From: Owenweeksia sp963758205
GTDB taxonomy: Bacteria; Bacteroidota; Bacteroidia; Flavobacteriales; Schleiferiaceae
Assembly (NCBI GenBank): GCA_963758205.1
Contig: CAVWUM010000001.1
Location: 1 to 64,000 of the forward strand
Length of the DNA stretch: 64,000 nt
Direction of reading: 5' to 3'
The position numbers were made by a program, and so were the translations under genes. The notes under the pieces were generated by a model. It ran no database searches. It saw nothing but the letters and a program-made list of their open reading frames with translations, and was not told where the DNA came from. Shown here one piece after another: positions 7,317-15,564 of this stretch (its first letter is position 1; each line of letters starts with the position of its first letter).

Positions 7317-8759
7317 ATGAAAAAAATCTTAAACTACATAAACGGTAAACTACAGGAGCCAGCCTCAGGCAAGTTTATGGATAACGTTGACCCCTCAAGA
7401 GGTAAGGTGTACTCCCTCATTCCGGAGTCAGATGAGCGTGATGTACAACAGGCGGTTGATGCTGCCAAAGCTGCATTTCCTGTTTGGAGTGGGCTTTCGG
7501 CCAAAGAGCGCTCCACGATAATGCTTAAGGTTTCTCAATTAATTGATGAAAAACTGGATATGCTGGCCGAGGCAGAAAGCCTTGATAACGGTAAGCCGGT
7601 AAAACTGGCTACAGCGGTTGATATTCCCCGTGCGCGGGATAACTTTTCCTTTTTTGCCACGGCCATTTTGCATGAAGAAGACCAGTTCCATAACATGGGC
7701 AATAGGGGTTTCAACTACACCCTGCGCCAGCCTATTGGTGTTGTGGGCTGCATCTCTCCCTGGAATTTACCGCTTTACCTCTTTACCTGGAAGATTGCCC
7801 CGGCTCTGGCTGCCGGTAATTGTGTGGTGGCCAAACCATCGGAGGTAACTCCAATGACGGCTTTTTTACTTTCTGAATTATGTATTGAAGCAGGCATGCC
7901 GGCCGGGGTGTTGAATATTCTGCACGGTACCGGTCCATCCGTTGGGCAGGCTATAGTAGAGCATAGGGAGATAAAAGCCATCTCCTTTACGGGAGGAACC
8001 AAAACCGGTGAGCATCTGGCCCGCACAGCTGCACCTATGTTTAAAAAGCTTTCGCTGGAGTTGGGCGGAAAAAATCCCAATATCATTTTTGCCGACTGCG
8101 ATTTTGACAAAGCGGTAAAAACGTCAGTGACATCCTCATTCGCCAACCAGGGTCAGATTTGCCTTTGCGGCAGCCGCATTTTTATTGAAAGGAGCATTTA
8201 CGACAAGTTTAAGGAGGCTTTTGTAGAAAGGGTGGAAGGACTGAAGGTGGGGCCACCAGCGGAAGAATCATCACGTATGGGAGCTGTGGTTTCAAAACCC
8301 CACATGGAAAAGGTACTGAGCTATATTGAGTTGGCTAAAGAAGAAGGCGGCACTATACTTCATGGAGGCAGCCAGGTAAAAATGGAAGGTGAGTATGCTG
8401 ACGGGTTTTACATTGAACCAACAGTTATTGAAGGTTTGGCTTATGATTGCCGCACCAATCAGGAAGAAATTTTTGGGCCGGTGGTAACCCTTACGCCTTT
8501 TGATACGGAAGAAGAAGCATTAATGATGGCTAACTCAACCCAGTACGGCTTAGCCTGTACTATTTGGACACAGAACCTTAATCGGGCCCATAGAGTGGCA
8601 GCCCATATTCAATCAGGTATTGTTTGGATAAACTGCTGGCTGGTACGTGATTTACGCACCCTGTTTGGTGGTATGAAAAGCAGCGGTGTTGGCCGAGAGG
8701 GCGGGTATGAAGCACTCCACTTTTTTACCGAGGCTAAAAATGTATGCCTTACGTACTAA
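7317..8759 (+). CDS. Aldehyde dehydrogenase, 2-aminomuconate-6-semialdehyde dehydrogenase type
   Basis: 480 residues, full length for the ALDH superfamily. Visible are the cofactor-binding PWNLPLYLFTWKIAPALAAGN and FTGGTKTGE, the general base Glu248 in LELGGKNPN, and the nucleophile Cys282 in GQICLCGSR. Near the C-terminus, WINCWLVRDLRTLFGGMKSSGVGREGG matches the ALDH8/AMSDH-specific pattern (VRDLR followed by FGG and SGxGREGG) that positions the acidic muconate substrate. The predicted reaction is NAD+-dependent oxidation of 2-aminomuconate 6-semialdehyde to 2-aminomuconate in kynurenine catabolism. The ACMSD gene that makes this substrate is at 61415-62464. The start follows directly after a palindromic element. 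Family is sure; exact substrate probable. Confidence 0.9.
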   Translation: MKKILNYINGKLQEPASGKFMDNVDPSRGKVYSLIPESDERDVQQAVDAAKAAFPVWSGLSAKERSTIMLKVSQLIDEKLDMLAEAESLDNGKPVKLATAVDIPRARDNFSFFATAILHEEDQFHNMGNRGFNYTLRQPIGVVGCISPWNLPLYLFTWKIAPALAAGNCVVAKPSEVTPMTAFLLSELCIEAGMPAGVLNILHGTGPSVGQAIVEHREIKAISFTGGTKTGEHLARTAAPMFKKLSLELGGKNPNIIFADCDFDKAVKTSVTSSFANQGQICLCGSRIFIERSIYDKFKEAFVERVEGLKVGPPAEESSRMGAVVSKPHMEKVLSYIELAKEEGGTILHGGSQVKMEGEYADGFYIEPTVIEGLAYDCRTNQEEIFGPVVTLTPFDTEEEALMMANSTQYGLACTIWTQNLNRAHRVAAHIQSGIVWINCWLVRDLRTLFGGMKSSGVGREGGYEALHFFTEAKNVCLTY

Positions 8760-8788
8760 CGCATCAGGAAATAAATAAATACAAAAGG

Positions 8789-8823
8789 AAAGCCCCCCAC
8801 ACCGCTGTGTAGGGGGCTTTTTA
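8789..8823 (+). terminator. Rho-independent terminator after the aldehyde dehydrogenase
   Basis: AAGCCCCC, one mismatch, then ACAC pair with GTGT and GGGGGCTT around a 4-base loop, followed by a T-run. It lies 30 bases past the stop codon. Confidence 0.85.
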
Positions 8824-8912
8824 TATGCTCATGCTCAAAGCTGAAATCAATATTTTGAAACGTTTAACACAAAATTTTGACCTATTCTCAGTTGAGTTGA
8901 AGCTGCAAGAAC

Positions 8913-9056
8913 TCACCAATTAATATACCAAACCTTCACGTTAGTTGAATATGTCAGGGGTGAAGCCTGTAAAGGCTGTAGTACAGTGTTACCTCCTGCC
9001 AACTCATATTCGAAACTGTACTTCCGCTCTTCCATTTCAGGAAAACCACACACCAT
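8913..9056 (-). other. Possible 47-residue ORF or gene remnant in a gene-poor gap
   Basis: The gap between the terminator at 8823 and the beta-barrel gene at 9218 has no clear gene. On the minus strand a frame stays open for about 75 codons. Its only ATG is at 9056, giving 47 residues starting MVCGFPEMEERKYSFEYELA and ending VKVWYINW. The composition looks protein-like, with charged and aromatic residues and a clean codon structure. There is no obvious ribosome-binding site and no family I recognise. It may be the tail of a decayed gene. Confidence 0.22.
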
Positions 9057-9217
9057 TTTGATACTTTGAAAATCGGCTGATGTAATGAGTAGTGGAAATT
9101 TTAAAAAGCTGTAAACGAGTGGTTTGTGTATGAATTGGTATTAGCCCTTATCACTTTTCAAAAACAAAAGAAAGATTTAACTGTCATAATATCCACCTAC
9201 TTTAAATTTTGAATGTT

Positions 9218-9892
9218 ATGATACAGAAAAACAACCTCACCACAGGTATGTGGTTAAAACCACAACTTTTACTTCTTGCTTTAGTATTTATAATAGCCTT
9301 TGCTACAAAAGGCTATTCCCAATCTTTAAGCTTTGGCCCAAAGCTGGGCTTTACTTCCACCACTTTTGCAGGTAATGATGTTTCTGATGACACCGATCCT
9401 CTCGGTGGATTTGTGGGTGGCGTATTTTTTAAATATGCCGGAGAGAGCAACATTTTTGCTTTGCAGCCCGAAATCCTTTATCACCAAAAAGGAGCCGTGG
9501 ATATGGAGGGAGGAACAGGTACTAAACTTAACGTAGATTATTTGGAAGTGCCCATTCTTCTTAAGGTTCAAATACCTGTTGGTGAAACCTTTTTCCCACA
9601 CATATATGCAGGACCTTATGGTGCTTTTGAACTGGATAACAACTTCACAAGTCAAGTTTCAATATTCGGGTTCACATTTGCCAATAACACAGTGGCTCAG
9701 GTACAGGATTTTGATTATGGAGCTGTAGTGGGTGGTGGTTTTGATATACAACTCGAAAGCTTTTATCTGGGCCTTGATGCGCGCTATGGCATTGGGGTGC
9801 AGCGTATTTTAAGCTTAGGTGGTGACCGACAGGACATAAAAAACAGGAATTTCAGCCTGATGCTTGGTTTGGGGGTAAATCTTGGTGAATAA
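9218..9892 (+). CDS. Outer membrane beta-barrel protein (OmpA-like porin family, PF13568 type)
   Basis: 224 residues from the ATG at 9218; an upstream in-frame TTG at 9209 is less likely. A long signal peptide (hydrophobic LLLLALVFIIAFATKGYSQ) precedes alternating hydrophobic/polar strands. GPKLGFTSTTF opens the barrel, LQPEILYHQKGA and LEVPILLKVQIP are the typical second and third hairpins, and LGLDARYGIG and FSLMLGLGVNL close it. This is the eight-stranded barrel family abundant in Bacteroidota, located in the outer membrane. Specific role unknown. A small membrane-protein gene follows 18 bases downstream. Confidence 0.88.
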   Translation: MIQKNNLTTGMWLKPQLLLLALVFIIAFATKGYSQSLSFGPKLGFTSTTFAGNDVSDDTDPLGGFVGGVFFKYAGESNIFALQPEILYHQKGAVDMEGGTGTKLNVDYLEVPILLKVQIPVGETFFPHIYAGPYGAFELDNNFTSQVSIFGFTFANNTVAQVQDFDYGAVVGGGFDIQLESFYLGLDARYGIGVQRILSLGGDRQDIKNRNFSLMLGLGVNLGE

Positions 9893-9910
9893 TCTTAATA
9901 TAAAATAGTC

Positions 9911-10063
9911 ATGAGTAATCTATTGTATTTTATTGCAGTAATACTGGTTATCGGTTGGTTACTGGGCGTTTTCTACTTTTCTATTGGAGGATTGATCCAT
10001 ATCCTTCTGATTTTTGCTTTGGTAGCTGTAATTTTCAGGCTCATCGGGGGTCGAAGAGTTTAA
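9911..10063 (+). CDS. 50-residue lmo0937/DUF5670-like small membrane protein
   Basis: An ATG at 9911 opens a 50-codon frame ending in TAA. The product starts MSNLLYFIAVILVIGWLLGV and ends VIFRLIGGRRV, with two hydrophobic helices joined by a short FYFSIGG turn. Length, the IGWLLG and GGLIHILL motifs and the two-helix layout match the lmo0937 family (DUF5670) of tiny membrane proteins, usually stress-associated. It follows the beta-barrel gene by 18 bases and precedes the Cys-cluster gene by 22, so the three could be co-transcribed. Function of the family is unknown. Confidence 0.75.
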   Translation: MSNLLYFIAVILVIGWLLGVFYFSIGGLIHILLIFALVAVIFRLIGGRRV

Positions 10064-10085
10064 GTGTTTATTTATTTTTACGGGT

Positions 10086-10877
10086 ATGGAGCAAAAACTA
10101 ATACCCGGGGTTTTCAATTATTGCAATCGCTGGTGCGAGAGGTGTGCGCTGGCCCATCGCTGTATGTTGCGCGTTTCTGAATTGGAAATGAATGAAATTG
10201 AAGATCCTGCGGAATACCTCGCTAACCTGACCTTAGAAGATGATCCTGAAGATGAGAATACTGACGACACCGAGGCTGAGGATGTAATTGAATTTATTCC
10301 TGAGCTTGATGAGGTAGAGTCTGCTGACGATGCCATGGCATCTTTTAAAAAGCGTGAGGAAGAGATAGAGCGCCTGATGGATGAAAATGCCGTGGTAAAA
10401 GAATCAAAAGTGGCAGGTGATCTTATTGATATGTTATTGAACCGTTCTAAAAGCCTGATGGCCAAAGAGCCTCCTCTTTCTACCGATGGTCTTACCTGGC
10501 ATCAGCAACAAAAGGTTGAAGGCGAGGCTCATCGTACCCAGAACCTTTTGGATATACTTGGTTGGTACCGCTATATGCTCCAGGTTAAAACTACCAGAGC
10601 TGTAAGCGGCAAAATGGAGTTTGACGATGACTTTGAAGATCCGATTCAAAATGACAGCAACGGATCAGCCAAGGTTATAATGATTGGAGCCAACCATTGC
10701 ATAAAGGCGGCCAAAGGTTTGTTAGCACTAATGCCAGCTTTGGAAGATGAACTTCTCCTGCTGCTTACTTCTTTACAGAAATATTTAAAACTTATGGAAG
10801 CTGAATTTCCAAATGCCATGCAATTTATCCGACCTGGTTTTGATACCTTAAATATTACAGAAGACCTTGGCGCATGA
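10086..10877 (+). CDS. Uncharacterised protein with an N-terminal four-cysteine cluster
   Basis: 263 residues, no signal peptide or membrane segment. The N-terminus has Cys13, Cys17, Cys20 and Cys26 (C-x3-C-x2-C-x5-C in YCNRWCERCALAHRC), able to hold zinc or an iron-sulfur cluster. Residues 35-80 are very acidic, followed by a charged helix (KKREEEIERLMDEN). The C-terminal two thirds is predicted helical, with WHQQQKVEGEAHRTQNLLDILGWYRYML and a Leu-rich LLALMPALEDELLLLLTSL. I do not recognise the family. Its stop overlaps the start of the macrodomain gene by four bases (ATGA), so expression is coupled and a shared role is plausible but unproven. Confidence 0.8.
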   Translation: MEQKLIPGVFNYCNRWCERCALAHRCMLRVSELEMNEIEDPAEYLANLTLEDDPEDENTDDTEAEDVIEFIPELDEVESADDAMASFKKREEEIERLMDENAVVKESKVAGDLIDMLLNRSKSLMAKEPPLSTDGLTWHQQQKVEGEAHRTQNLLDILGWYRYMLQVKTTRAVSGKMEFDDDFEDPIQNDSNGSAKVIMIGANHCIKAAKGLLALMPALEDELLLLLTSLQKYLKLMEAEFPNAMQFIRPGFDTLNITEDLGA

Positions 10878-11380
10878 TTGAAGTGATAAAAGGTGATATT
10901 ACCAAACTGAAAGTGGAAGCCATAGTAAATGCCGCTAACAGTAGCTTATTAGGTGGTGGTGGCGTGGATGGTGCCATTCACAGGGCCGGAGGGAATGAAA
11001 TTGTGGAAGATTGCAAAAAGTGGAAAATGACCAACGGGAATTTAAAAACCGGTAATGCAATGGTTACCACAGGGGGAAACCTACCTGCCCAATACATAAT
11101 TCATACCGTGGGCCCGGTATGGCAGGGAGGGGTGAACAATGAAGATATACTTCTTGCCAACTGTTATATCAACGCCTTGCACATAGCCCATGAAAAAGAA
11201 ATTAAATCCATAGCCTTCCCCAATATTTCTACCGGGGTTTATGGTTACCCAAAACGCGATGCTGCTGAGGTGGCCATAGCTACCGTTCAAAATTTTTTAG
11301 GATCTTACACTGAAGATCTCAAGGTAACCTTTGTATGCTTTGACGAAGAGAATTATGTGATTTATAAAGAATTGATTTAA
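10874..11380 (+). CDS. Macrodomain ADP-ribose hydrolase (YmdB/MacroD-like)
   Basis: 168 residues, a single macrodomain. Motifs include VNAANSSLLGGGGVDGAIHRAGG (the ADP-ribose-binding Asn/Asp and glycine loop), the TGNAMVTTGGNLPAQYIIHTVGP block and FPNISTGVYGYP (the diphosphate-binding loop). These are the marks of MacroD-type enzymes that remove ADP-ribose from proteins or deacetylate O-acetyl-ADP-ribose. It is cytosolic. The start is coupled to the upstream Cys-cluster gene by an ATGA overlap. Family assignment is firm; the natural substrate is not visible. Confidence 0.95.
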   Translation: MIEVIKGDITKLKVEAIVNAANSSLLGGGGVDGAIHRAGGNEIVEDCKKWKMTNGNLKTGNAMVTTGGNLPAQYIIHTVGPVWQGGVNNEDILLANCYINALHIAHEKEIKSIAFPNISTGVYGYPKRDAAEVAIATVQNFLGSYTEDLKVTFVCFDEENYVIYKELI

Positions 11381-11419
11381 GCTTTCCGCTAATTTTAGTG
11401 TCTCAATAAATATAACTGT

Positions 11420-12691
11420 ATGAAAGCTTTACTATCCTGTATCCTGTTTTTGGCTATTGGCCTTAGCAGCTATTGCCAGTATTATTTTCCGCCAAAGCTG
11501 GGTAACCAATGGGATACGGTTTCTCCGGCCAGCCTGGGCTGGTGTGTTTCTGAACTGGATACACTCTCGGAGTACCTGGACTCCCGTAACAGTAAGAGTT
11601 TTATCATTCTCCATAAAGGAAAAATTGCCTTTGAGCGCTATTACAACGGCCATGATACCAACACCTCATGGTATTGGGCTTCGGCCGGTAAAAGCCTTAC
11701 CGCCTTCCTCATCGGGATGGCACAGCAGCAAAGCCTGTTGGATATTAATGACAAAACTTCGAATTACCTAGGCCAGGGGTGGACAGTTGCACCTACCGCG
11801 AAGGAAGACCTTATTACTATTAAGCAACAAATGCGGATGACCACAGGCCTTGATCTTAATGTACCGGATCAAAACTGCCTTGAGGATACCTGCCTGAAAT
11901 ACCTGTATGATGCTGGTACACACTGGTATTACCACAATGCACCGTATCGCCTTTTGCAGGATGTTGTAGAAGCGGCCGTAGGTAAGAGTTTCAATTTGTA
12001 CACTACTCAATCACTTGGCCCATCAACAGGTATAAACGGCCTTTGGGTTAATTACATATTTTTTAGCAAAGCCCGTAACATGGCCAGGTTTGGCCTGCTC
12101 AACCTCAATAAAGGTGTATGGGATGGTACCCCAATACTTTCAGATACCAATTACTTTAATGCGATGGTGAGGCCTTCTCAAGCCCATAACCCTGCTTATG
12201 GATATTTATGGTGGCTAAATGGGGGTAGCTTTTTTAAGCAGCCCGGCTTTGATATTACCTTCCCCGGGCCAATAATCCCCACGGCTCCCGCTGATTTATA
12301 TATGGCGGCTGGCGCCAATGACCAGCGCATTTATGTTGTGCCAAGTCTTGACCTGGTAGTAGTAAGGCAGGGTGACGAAGCGTACACCCAACAGGCCGCT
12401 CTCTCTCAATTTGATCCGGAGCTTTGGAGTTTATTGATGAATGTAATTTGTAATCCCGTCAGCCTTAAAGAGCTGGAAGCCGATAGCCTGGATATTTACC
12501 CAAACCCTGTAGAAGATATTTTATATTTCGGCCAACCGATAACAGGTGAGGTAAAAGTTACAGGCGCTGACGGCAGATCATTATTGAGAATAGTGTTGTA
12601 TAAAGAAAATCACCTGAGCATGCAGAATCTGCCGGCAGGAGTATATTTTTTGGAGCATGAAGGTGGGCAAGCCCGCTTCATTAAAAAGTGA
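11420..12691 (+). CDS. Secreted serine hydrolase (class C beta-lactamase-like) with T9SS sorting tail
   Basis: 423 residues with signal peptide (to about residue 20, ending SYCQ). The beta-lactamase/transpeptidase fold shows the nucleophile motif Ser88-Ala-Gly-Lys91 in WASAGKSL and a Tyr-x-Asn-type element in YYHNAPYRLLQDVVE. MTTGLDL around residue 140 is typical of the family. From about residue 350 the chain ends in a T9SS type A domain: DIYPNPVEDILYF, LPAGVYFLE, and a final RFIKK. It is predicted to be exported through T9SS and surface-bound or released. Substrates of such proteins (peptides or esters) cannot be told from sequence. It converges on the lipoprotein gene with seven bases between stops. 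Confidence 0.88.
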   Translation: MKALLSCILFLAIGLSSYCQYYFPPKLGNQWDTVSPASLGWCVSELDTLSEYLDSRNSKSFIILHKGKIAFERYYNGHDTNTSWYWASAGKSLTAFLIGMAQQQSLLDINDKTSNYLGQGWTVAPTAKEDLITIKQQMRMTTGLDLNVPDQNCLEDTCLKYLYDAGTHWYYHNAPYRLLQDVVEAAVGKSFNLYTTQSLGPSTGINGLWVNYIFFSKARNMARFGLLNLNKGVWDGTPILSDTNYFNAMVRPSQAHNPAYGYLWWLNGGSFFKQPGFDITFPGPIIPTAPADLYMAAGANDQRIYVVPSLDLVVVRQGDEAYTQQAALSQFDPELWSLLMNVICNPVSLKELEADSLDIYPNPVEDILYFGQPITGEVKVTGADGRSLLRIVLYKENHLSMQNLPAGVYFLEHEGGQARFIKK

Positions 12692-12698
12692 AGGAGAA

Positions 12699-13427
12699 CT
12701 AAAAAACCTGTCCTGTACTATTGGAGTTTACCTCAATCACGTTCCCTGATTCATCATACACCCTGATAAGAAATGTGAAAAGATCACCGGTTTTGTAAGT
12801 GGTTTTTCCTTTAAAGAAGTGTTGTTTGGTAAATGACGTAGATCCTCCGGCATCATGCGTAATAGAGTCAAATAGCTTTATTTTATTGCCTTGGGCATCA
12901 ATATTCCACATTTCAAGTACTACCTTATCCAGGCCCTCGGTATCTTCAGCTTTATACACCACTTCTATTCTTGAGGCAGTATCAGCGGAAGCCACAGTAT
13001 CATTATAGATAAAGTTGGCTGTGGGAACATTGGCATCTACCACATTAAAGTTTTCATCCGCCACGGTAACATTGCCACCTCTATCACGGCAGGTTATTAA
13101 TATATAATTAGAGCCGAGAATATCTACTCCTGCTGGCGGATCAACCATAATAGAGAGGTTGTCTTTAATTCCGCTAATGCCACGTTGTGTATAAAAAAAC
13201 GGTGCGCCCGCACTTACGTTTGATCCCAGTGAAACTTCAACATGTTGCAAGCCTTTGTCATCCGCAAACTCAAGTTCAATAGGAATTTTCTCTCCCGCCT
13301 TTACATCCTTTACCGGTTTTATAATGGTTATGGAAGGTGCCACATCCTGATCAGGTGCGCCATCATCGCCACAGGAACTTAATATAAATAGAGAAAACAG
13401 AACTGCGAAAAAGTTTAAAGCCTTCAT
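12699..13427 (-). CDS. DUF4625-like lipoprotein
   Basis: 242 residues with a lipoprotein signal (hydrophobic run, then LSSCGDDG). Two Ig-like sections follow. PSITIIKPVKDVKAGEKIPIELEFADDKGLQHVEVSLG and the second unit around residue 130 (TANFIYNDTVASADTASRIEVVYKAEDTEGLDKVVLEMW) share the pattern of a bacterial Ig-like or cadherin-like fold with a conserved D-x-x-GL. This resembles the Bacteroidota DUF4625 lipoproteins. Likely outer membrane-anchored; function unknown. Confidence 0.75.
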   Translation of the reverse strand: MKALNFFAVLFSLFILSSCGDDGAPDQDVAPSITIIKPVKDVKAGEKIPIELEFADDKGLQHVEVSLGSNVSAGAPFFYTQRGISGIKDNLSIMVDPPAGVDILGSNYILITCRDRGGNVTVADENFNVVDANVPTANFIYNDTVASADTASRIEVVYKAEDTEGLDKVVLEMWNIDAQGNKIKLFDSITHDAGGSTSFTKQHFFKGKTTYKTGDLFTFLIRVYDESGNVIEVNSNSTGQVF

Positions 13428-13468
13428 ACATTGAGGTTTTGGGCGCGAAATGTAAAAATTTTATGGAT

Positions 13469-14791
13469 TTAGTCCGAAGACCTATCGATTAATCGCTGAT
13501 CTATTTGTTTACTGGTTTTGGCGCCCAGCTCGCGCAGCTTTTCGGTTCGTCTTATAAGATTACCGGTACCATCAGTCAGTTTCTTCATAGAGTCCTTGTA
13601 TGTTGACTGCACGGTATCCAGCTGTGAACCAAGCTTTAGTAAATCTTTTGTAAAGCCTTCAAACTTATCATAAAGCGCTCCTGCCTGCCGGGCTATTTCC
13701 TCGGCATTTTTGTTTTGTAAATCCTGTTTCCATATGTACGATATGGTGCGGAGTGTAGCGAGCAATGTGGTAGTTGAAACCAATACTATATTACGATCTA
13801 GAGCGCGTTCATATAAATTCGGATCTTCTTTAAGCGCCATGGTAAGGGCGGGCTCATTGGCTACAAACATCATCACATAATCAGGCTGATTAATGTCGTA
13901 CAGGTTTTGATAATTCCTGTCTCCCAAACCTTTGATATGGGCATTAAGGCTATCCAGATGCTGCTTTAAAAATACCGCTCTCTCGGCTTCATCCTCGGTA
14001 TCAAAATACTTGCTGTATGCCGTTAGAGATACCTTAGAGTCAAGCACCAGGTGTTTACCGTCAGGCAGATTTATGATAAAGTCCAGGCGCTGATTGCCAC
14101 CCTCTTCATTTTTGAGGTTCTTCTCTTTAAAATAATGAACGTCTTTCTGTAGCCCTGCTTTATCCAGTATACCTTCTAATTGCATTTCGCCCCAACCGCC
14201 CTGGGTTTTAGAGTCTCCGCGCAAAGCGAGGGTAAGGCTTTTTGCTTCCTGCGTAATCTGCTGATTTAGTTCCTTAAGGTTTTTGAGTTGCTCTTCAAGT
14301 GCAGCCCCGCGCTTTTCACCCTGCAGGTTGGTGTCTTCCACCTTTTTTTGAAACTCGCCCAGTCTTTCCTTGAGGGGAGTAAGCAGTTCCCCCAGGTTTA
14401 CCTTATTCTGGTCCGTAAATTTTTTGCTTTTTTCCTCAAATATTTCGTTAGCGAGATTTTTAAACTCAATAGCAAATTTCTCATTGAGTTTCTCCACTTC
14501 GGCCTTTTGTTCGGCCAGGCGTTTTTCCTGGTTGGCAAACTCAGTTTCTACCCGGGTAAGGCGGTTGCTAAGGTCAAGTGAGCGGTTACGTTCAGCCATA
14601 AGCTCTGGTTTTAACTCCTCCAGTTCGCGCTGTAAAGTAGCCTTGCGTTCTTCACTTAAAGTAAGCGAGTTTTTAAGGCTGTTTATTTCTTCGGTATTAT
14701 CAGGTACCGACCCCTGAAATTTACTTTTGGCTATAAACCAGCCAATGGCACCACCCAATGCAACTCCGGCTATTAGCCATATAATCTCCAT
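13469..14791 (-). CDS. rmuC: RmuC family DNA recombination protein
   Basis: 440 residues. An N-terminal membrane anchor (residues 3-22) leads into a long coiled coil (about residues 30-190, rich in Leu/Glu/Lys). The globular RmuC domain follows, with GGWGEMQLEGILDKAGL, RLDFIINLPDGKHLVLDSKVSLTAY and YVMMFVANEPALTMAL. The domain is nuclease-like (PD-(D/E)XK superfamily); the D-x(n)-DSK block holds its active-site residues. In E. coli RmuC limits inversions at short inverted repeats. It lies five bases downstream of the MarC-family gene on the same strand, so the two are co-transcribed. Confidence 0.95.
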   Translation of the reverse strand: MEIIWLIAGVALGGAIGWFIAKSKFQGSVPDNTEEINSLKNSLTLSEERKATLQRELEELKPELMAERNRSLDLSNRLTRVETEFANQEKRLAEQKAEVEKLNEKFAIEFKNLANEIFEEKSKKFTDQNKVNLGELLTPLKERLGEFQKKVEDTNLQGEKRGAALEEQLKNLKELNQQITQEAKSLTLALRGDSKTQGGWGEMQLEGILDKAGLQKDVHYFKEKNLKNEEGGNQRLDFIINLPDGKHLVLDSKVSLTAYSKYFDTEDEAERAVFLKQHLDSLNAHIKGLGDRNYQNLYDINQPDYVMMFVANEPALTMALKEDPNLYERALDRNIVLVSTTTLLATLRTISYIWKQDLQNKNAEEIARQAGALYDKFEGFTKDLLKLGSQLDTVQSTYKDSMKKLTDGTGNLIRRTEKLRELGAKTSKQIDQRLIDRSSD

Positions 14792-14796
14792 ATTCC

Positions 14797-15477
14797 CTAC
14801 TTAAAATAAAATTGATACAACCCGAACATGCCATTGAGTAGCATTTGAGCGGCCAGTGAGCCCACAATTAGTCCCATTAGCCGGTTAAATACCTTAAGGC
14901 CATTAACCCCCAGCCTTTTTTTGATGTACGGCATACGCCTTAAAATAATGTAATTGGCTACCGAACATACCAATATGGCTGAAATTACGGATACGTAAGA
15001 TTCCCATCCATCATTTGAAATGCTGAGGTTGATAAGTGTGGTGGCCAGCCCCGGGCCTACTATTATTGGAATAGCCAACGGAACCATGCTTATATCATTC
15101 CTCAGCTGTGCAGCGGTTTGTTCACTGGCCCTGTGGTTTACCTTTTTATCATGGCCTTGCACCATGTTGAAACCCATAATTAAAAGGATGATGCCACCAA
15201 AAACACGCAGGCCATCCGGACGGATACCGAAGAAATCGAAAATGTACACTCCGCTCAAAAAGATGATGACCATCGCCACAAAAACCGCCCGGCTGTTTTT
15301 AGAAGCTATTACATCAAACTCTTTTTTAGTGGTGTCTTCATCTACCAAAGTGAGCATAATAGCACCCGCTGATAGCGGATTCATAATGGTAAAGATGGAA
15401 ATAGAGTCACCTAAAATACTGCGCAGAATTTCGAGCACGGTCACAAATTTTACGCAAAGTAAAAGATAATACCGCAA
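14797..15477 (-). CDS. MarC family integral membrane protein
   Basis: Up to 226 residues with six hydrophobic helices. The family blocks FTIMNPLSAGAIMLTL (with the NP-x-x-A helix break) and PLAIPIIVGPGLATTLI are both present. The longest frame starts at the ATG at 15477, but family members usually begin close to LEILRSILGDS. GTG codons at 15444 and 15438 are therefore credible starts, and the stretch between could carry promoter sequence. MarC proteins are membrane proteins of uncertain, possibly transport, function; despite the name they are not proven multidrug exporters. First gene of the pair with rmuC. Confidence 0.9.
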   Translation of the reverse strand: MRYYLLLCVKFVTVLEILRSILGDSISIFTIMNPLSAGAIMLTLVDEDTTKKEFDVIASKNSRAVFVAMVIIFLSGVYIFDFFGIRPDGLRVFGGIILLIMGFNMVQGHDKKVNHRASEQTAAQLRNDISMVPLAIPIIVGPGLATTLINLSISNDGWESYVSVISAILVCSVANYIILRRMPYIKKRLGVNGLKVFNRLMGLIVGSLAAQMLLNGMFGLYQFYFK

Positions 15478-15491
15478 AGGGATTTTGATTA

Positions 15492-15521
15492 TTGGTGAAT
15501 CTTATAATTAGGATATATTTG
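15492..15521 (+). promoter_or_regulatory. Bacteroidota-type promoter for the TPR-CHAT gene
   Basis: TTG at 15492-15494 and TATATTTG at 15514-15521 are separated by exactly 19 bases, matching the phylum consensus TTTG-N19-TAnnTTTG. The expected start of transcription, near 15527, gives a leader of about 38 bases before the ATG at 15565. Confidence 0.6.
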
Positions 15522-15564
15522 AAATGTACAACAACAGTCTTGCTCTGCTCAAAAACCCGGCTCA

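Noticed and set aside
13469..15477. Plus-strand reading frames opposite rmuC and marC
   Set aside because: Both genes have clear family motifs on the minus strand; the opposite frames have none.
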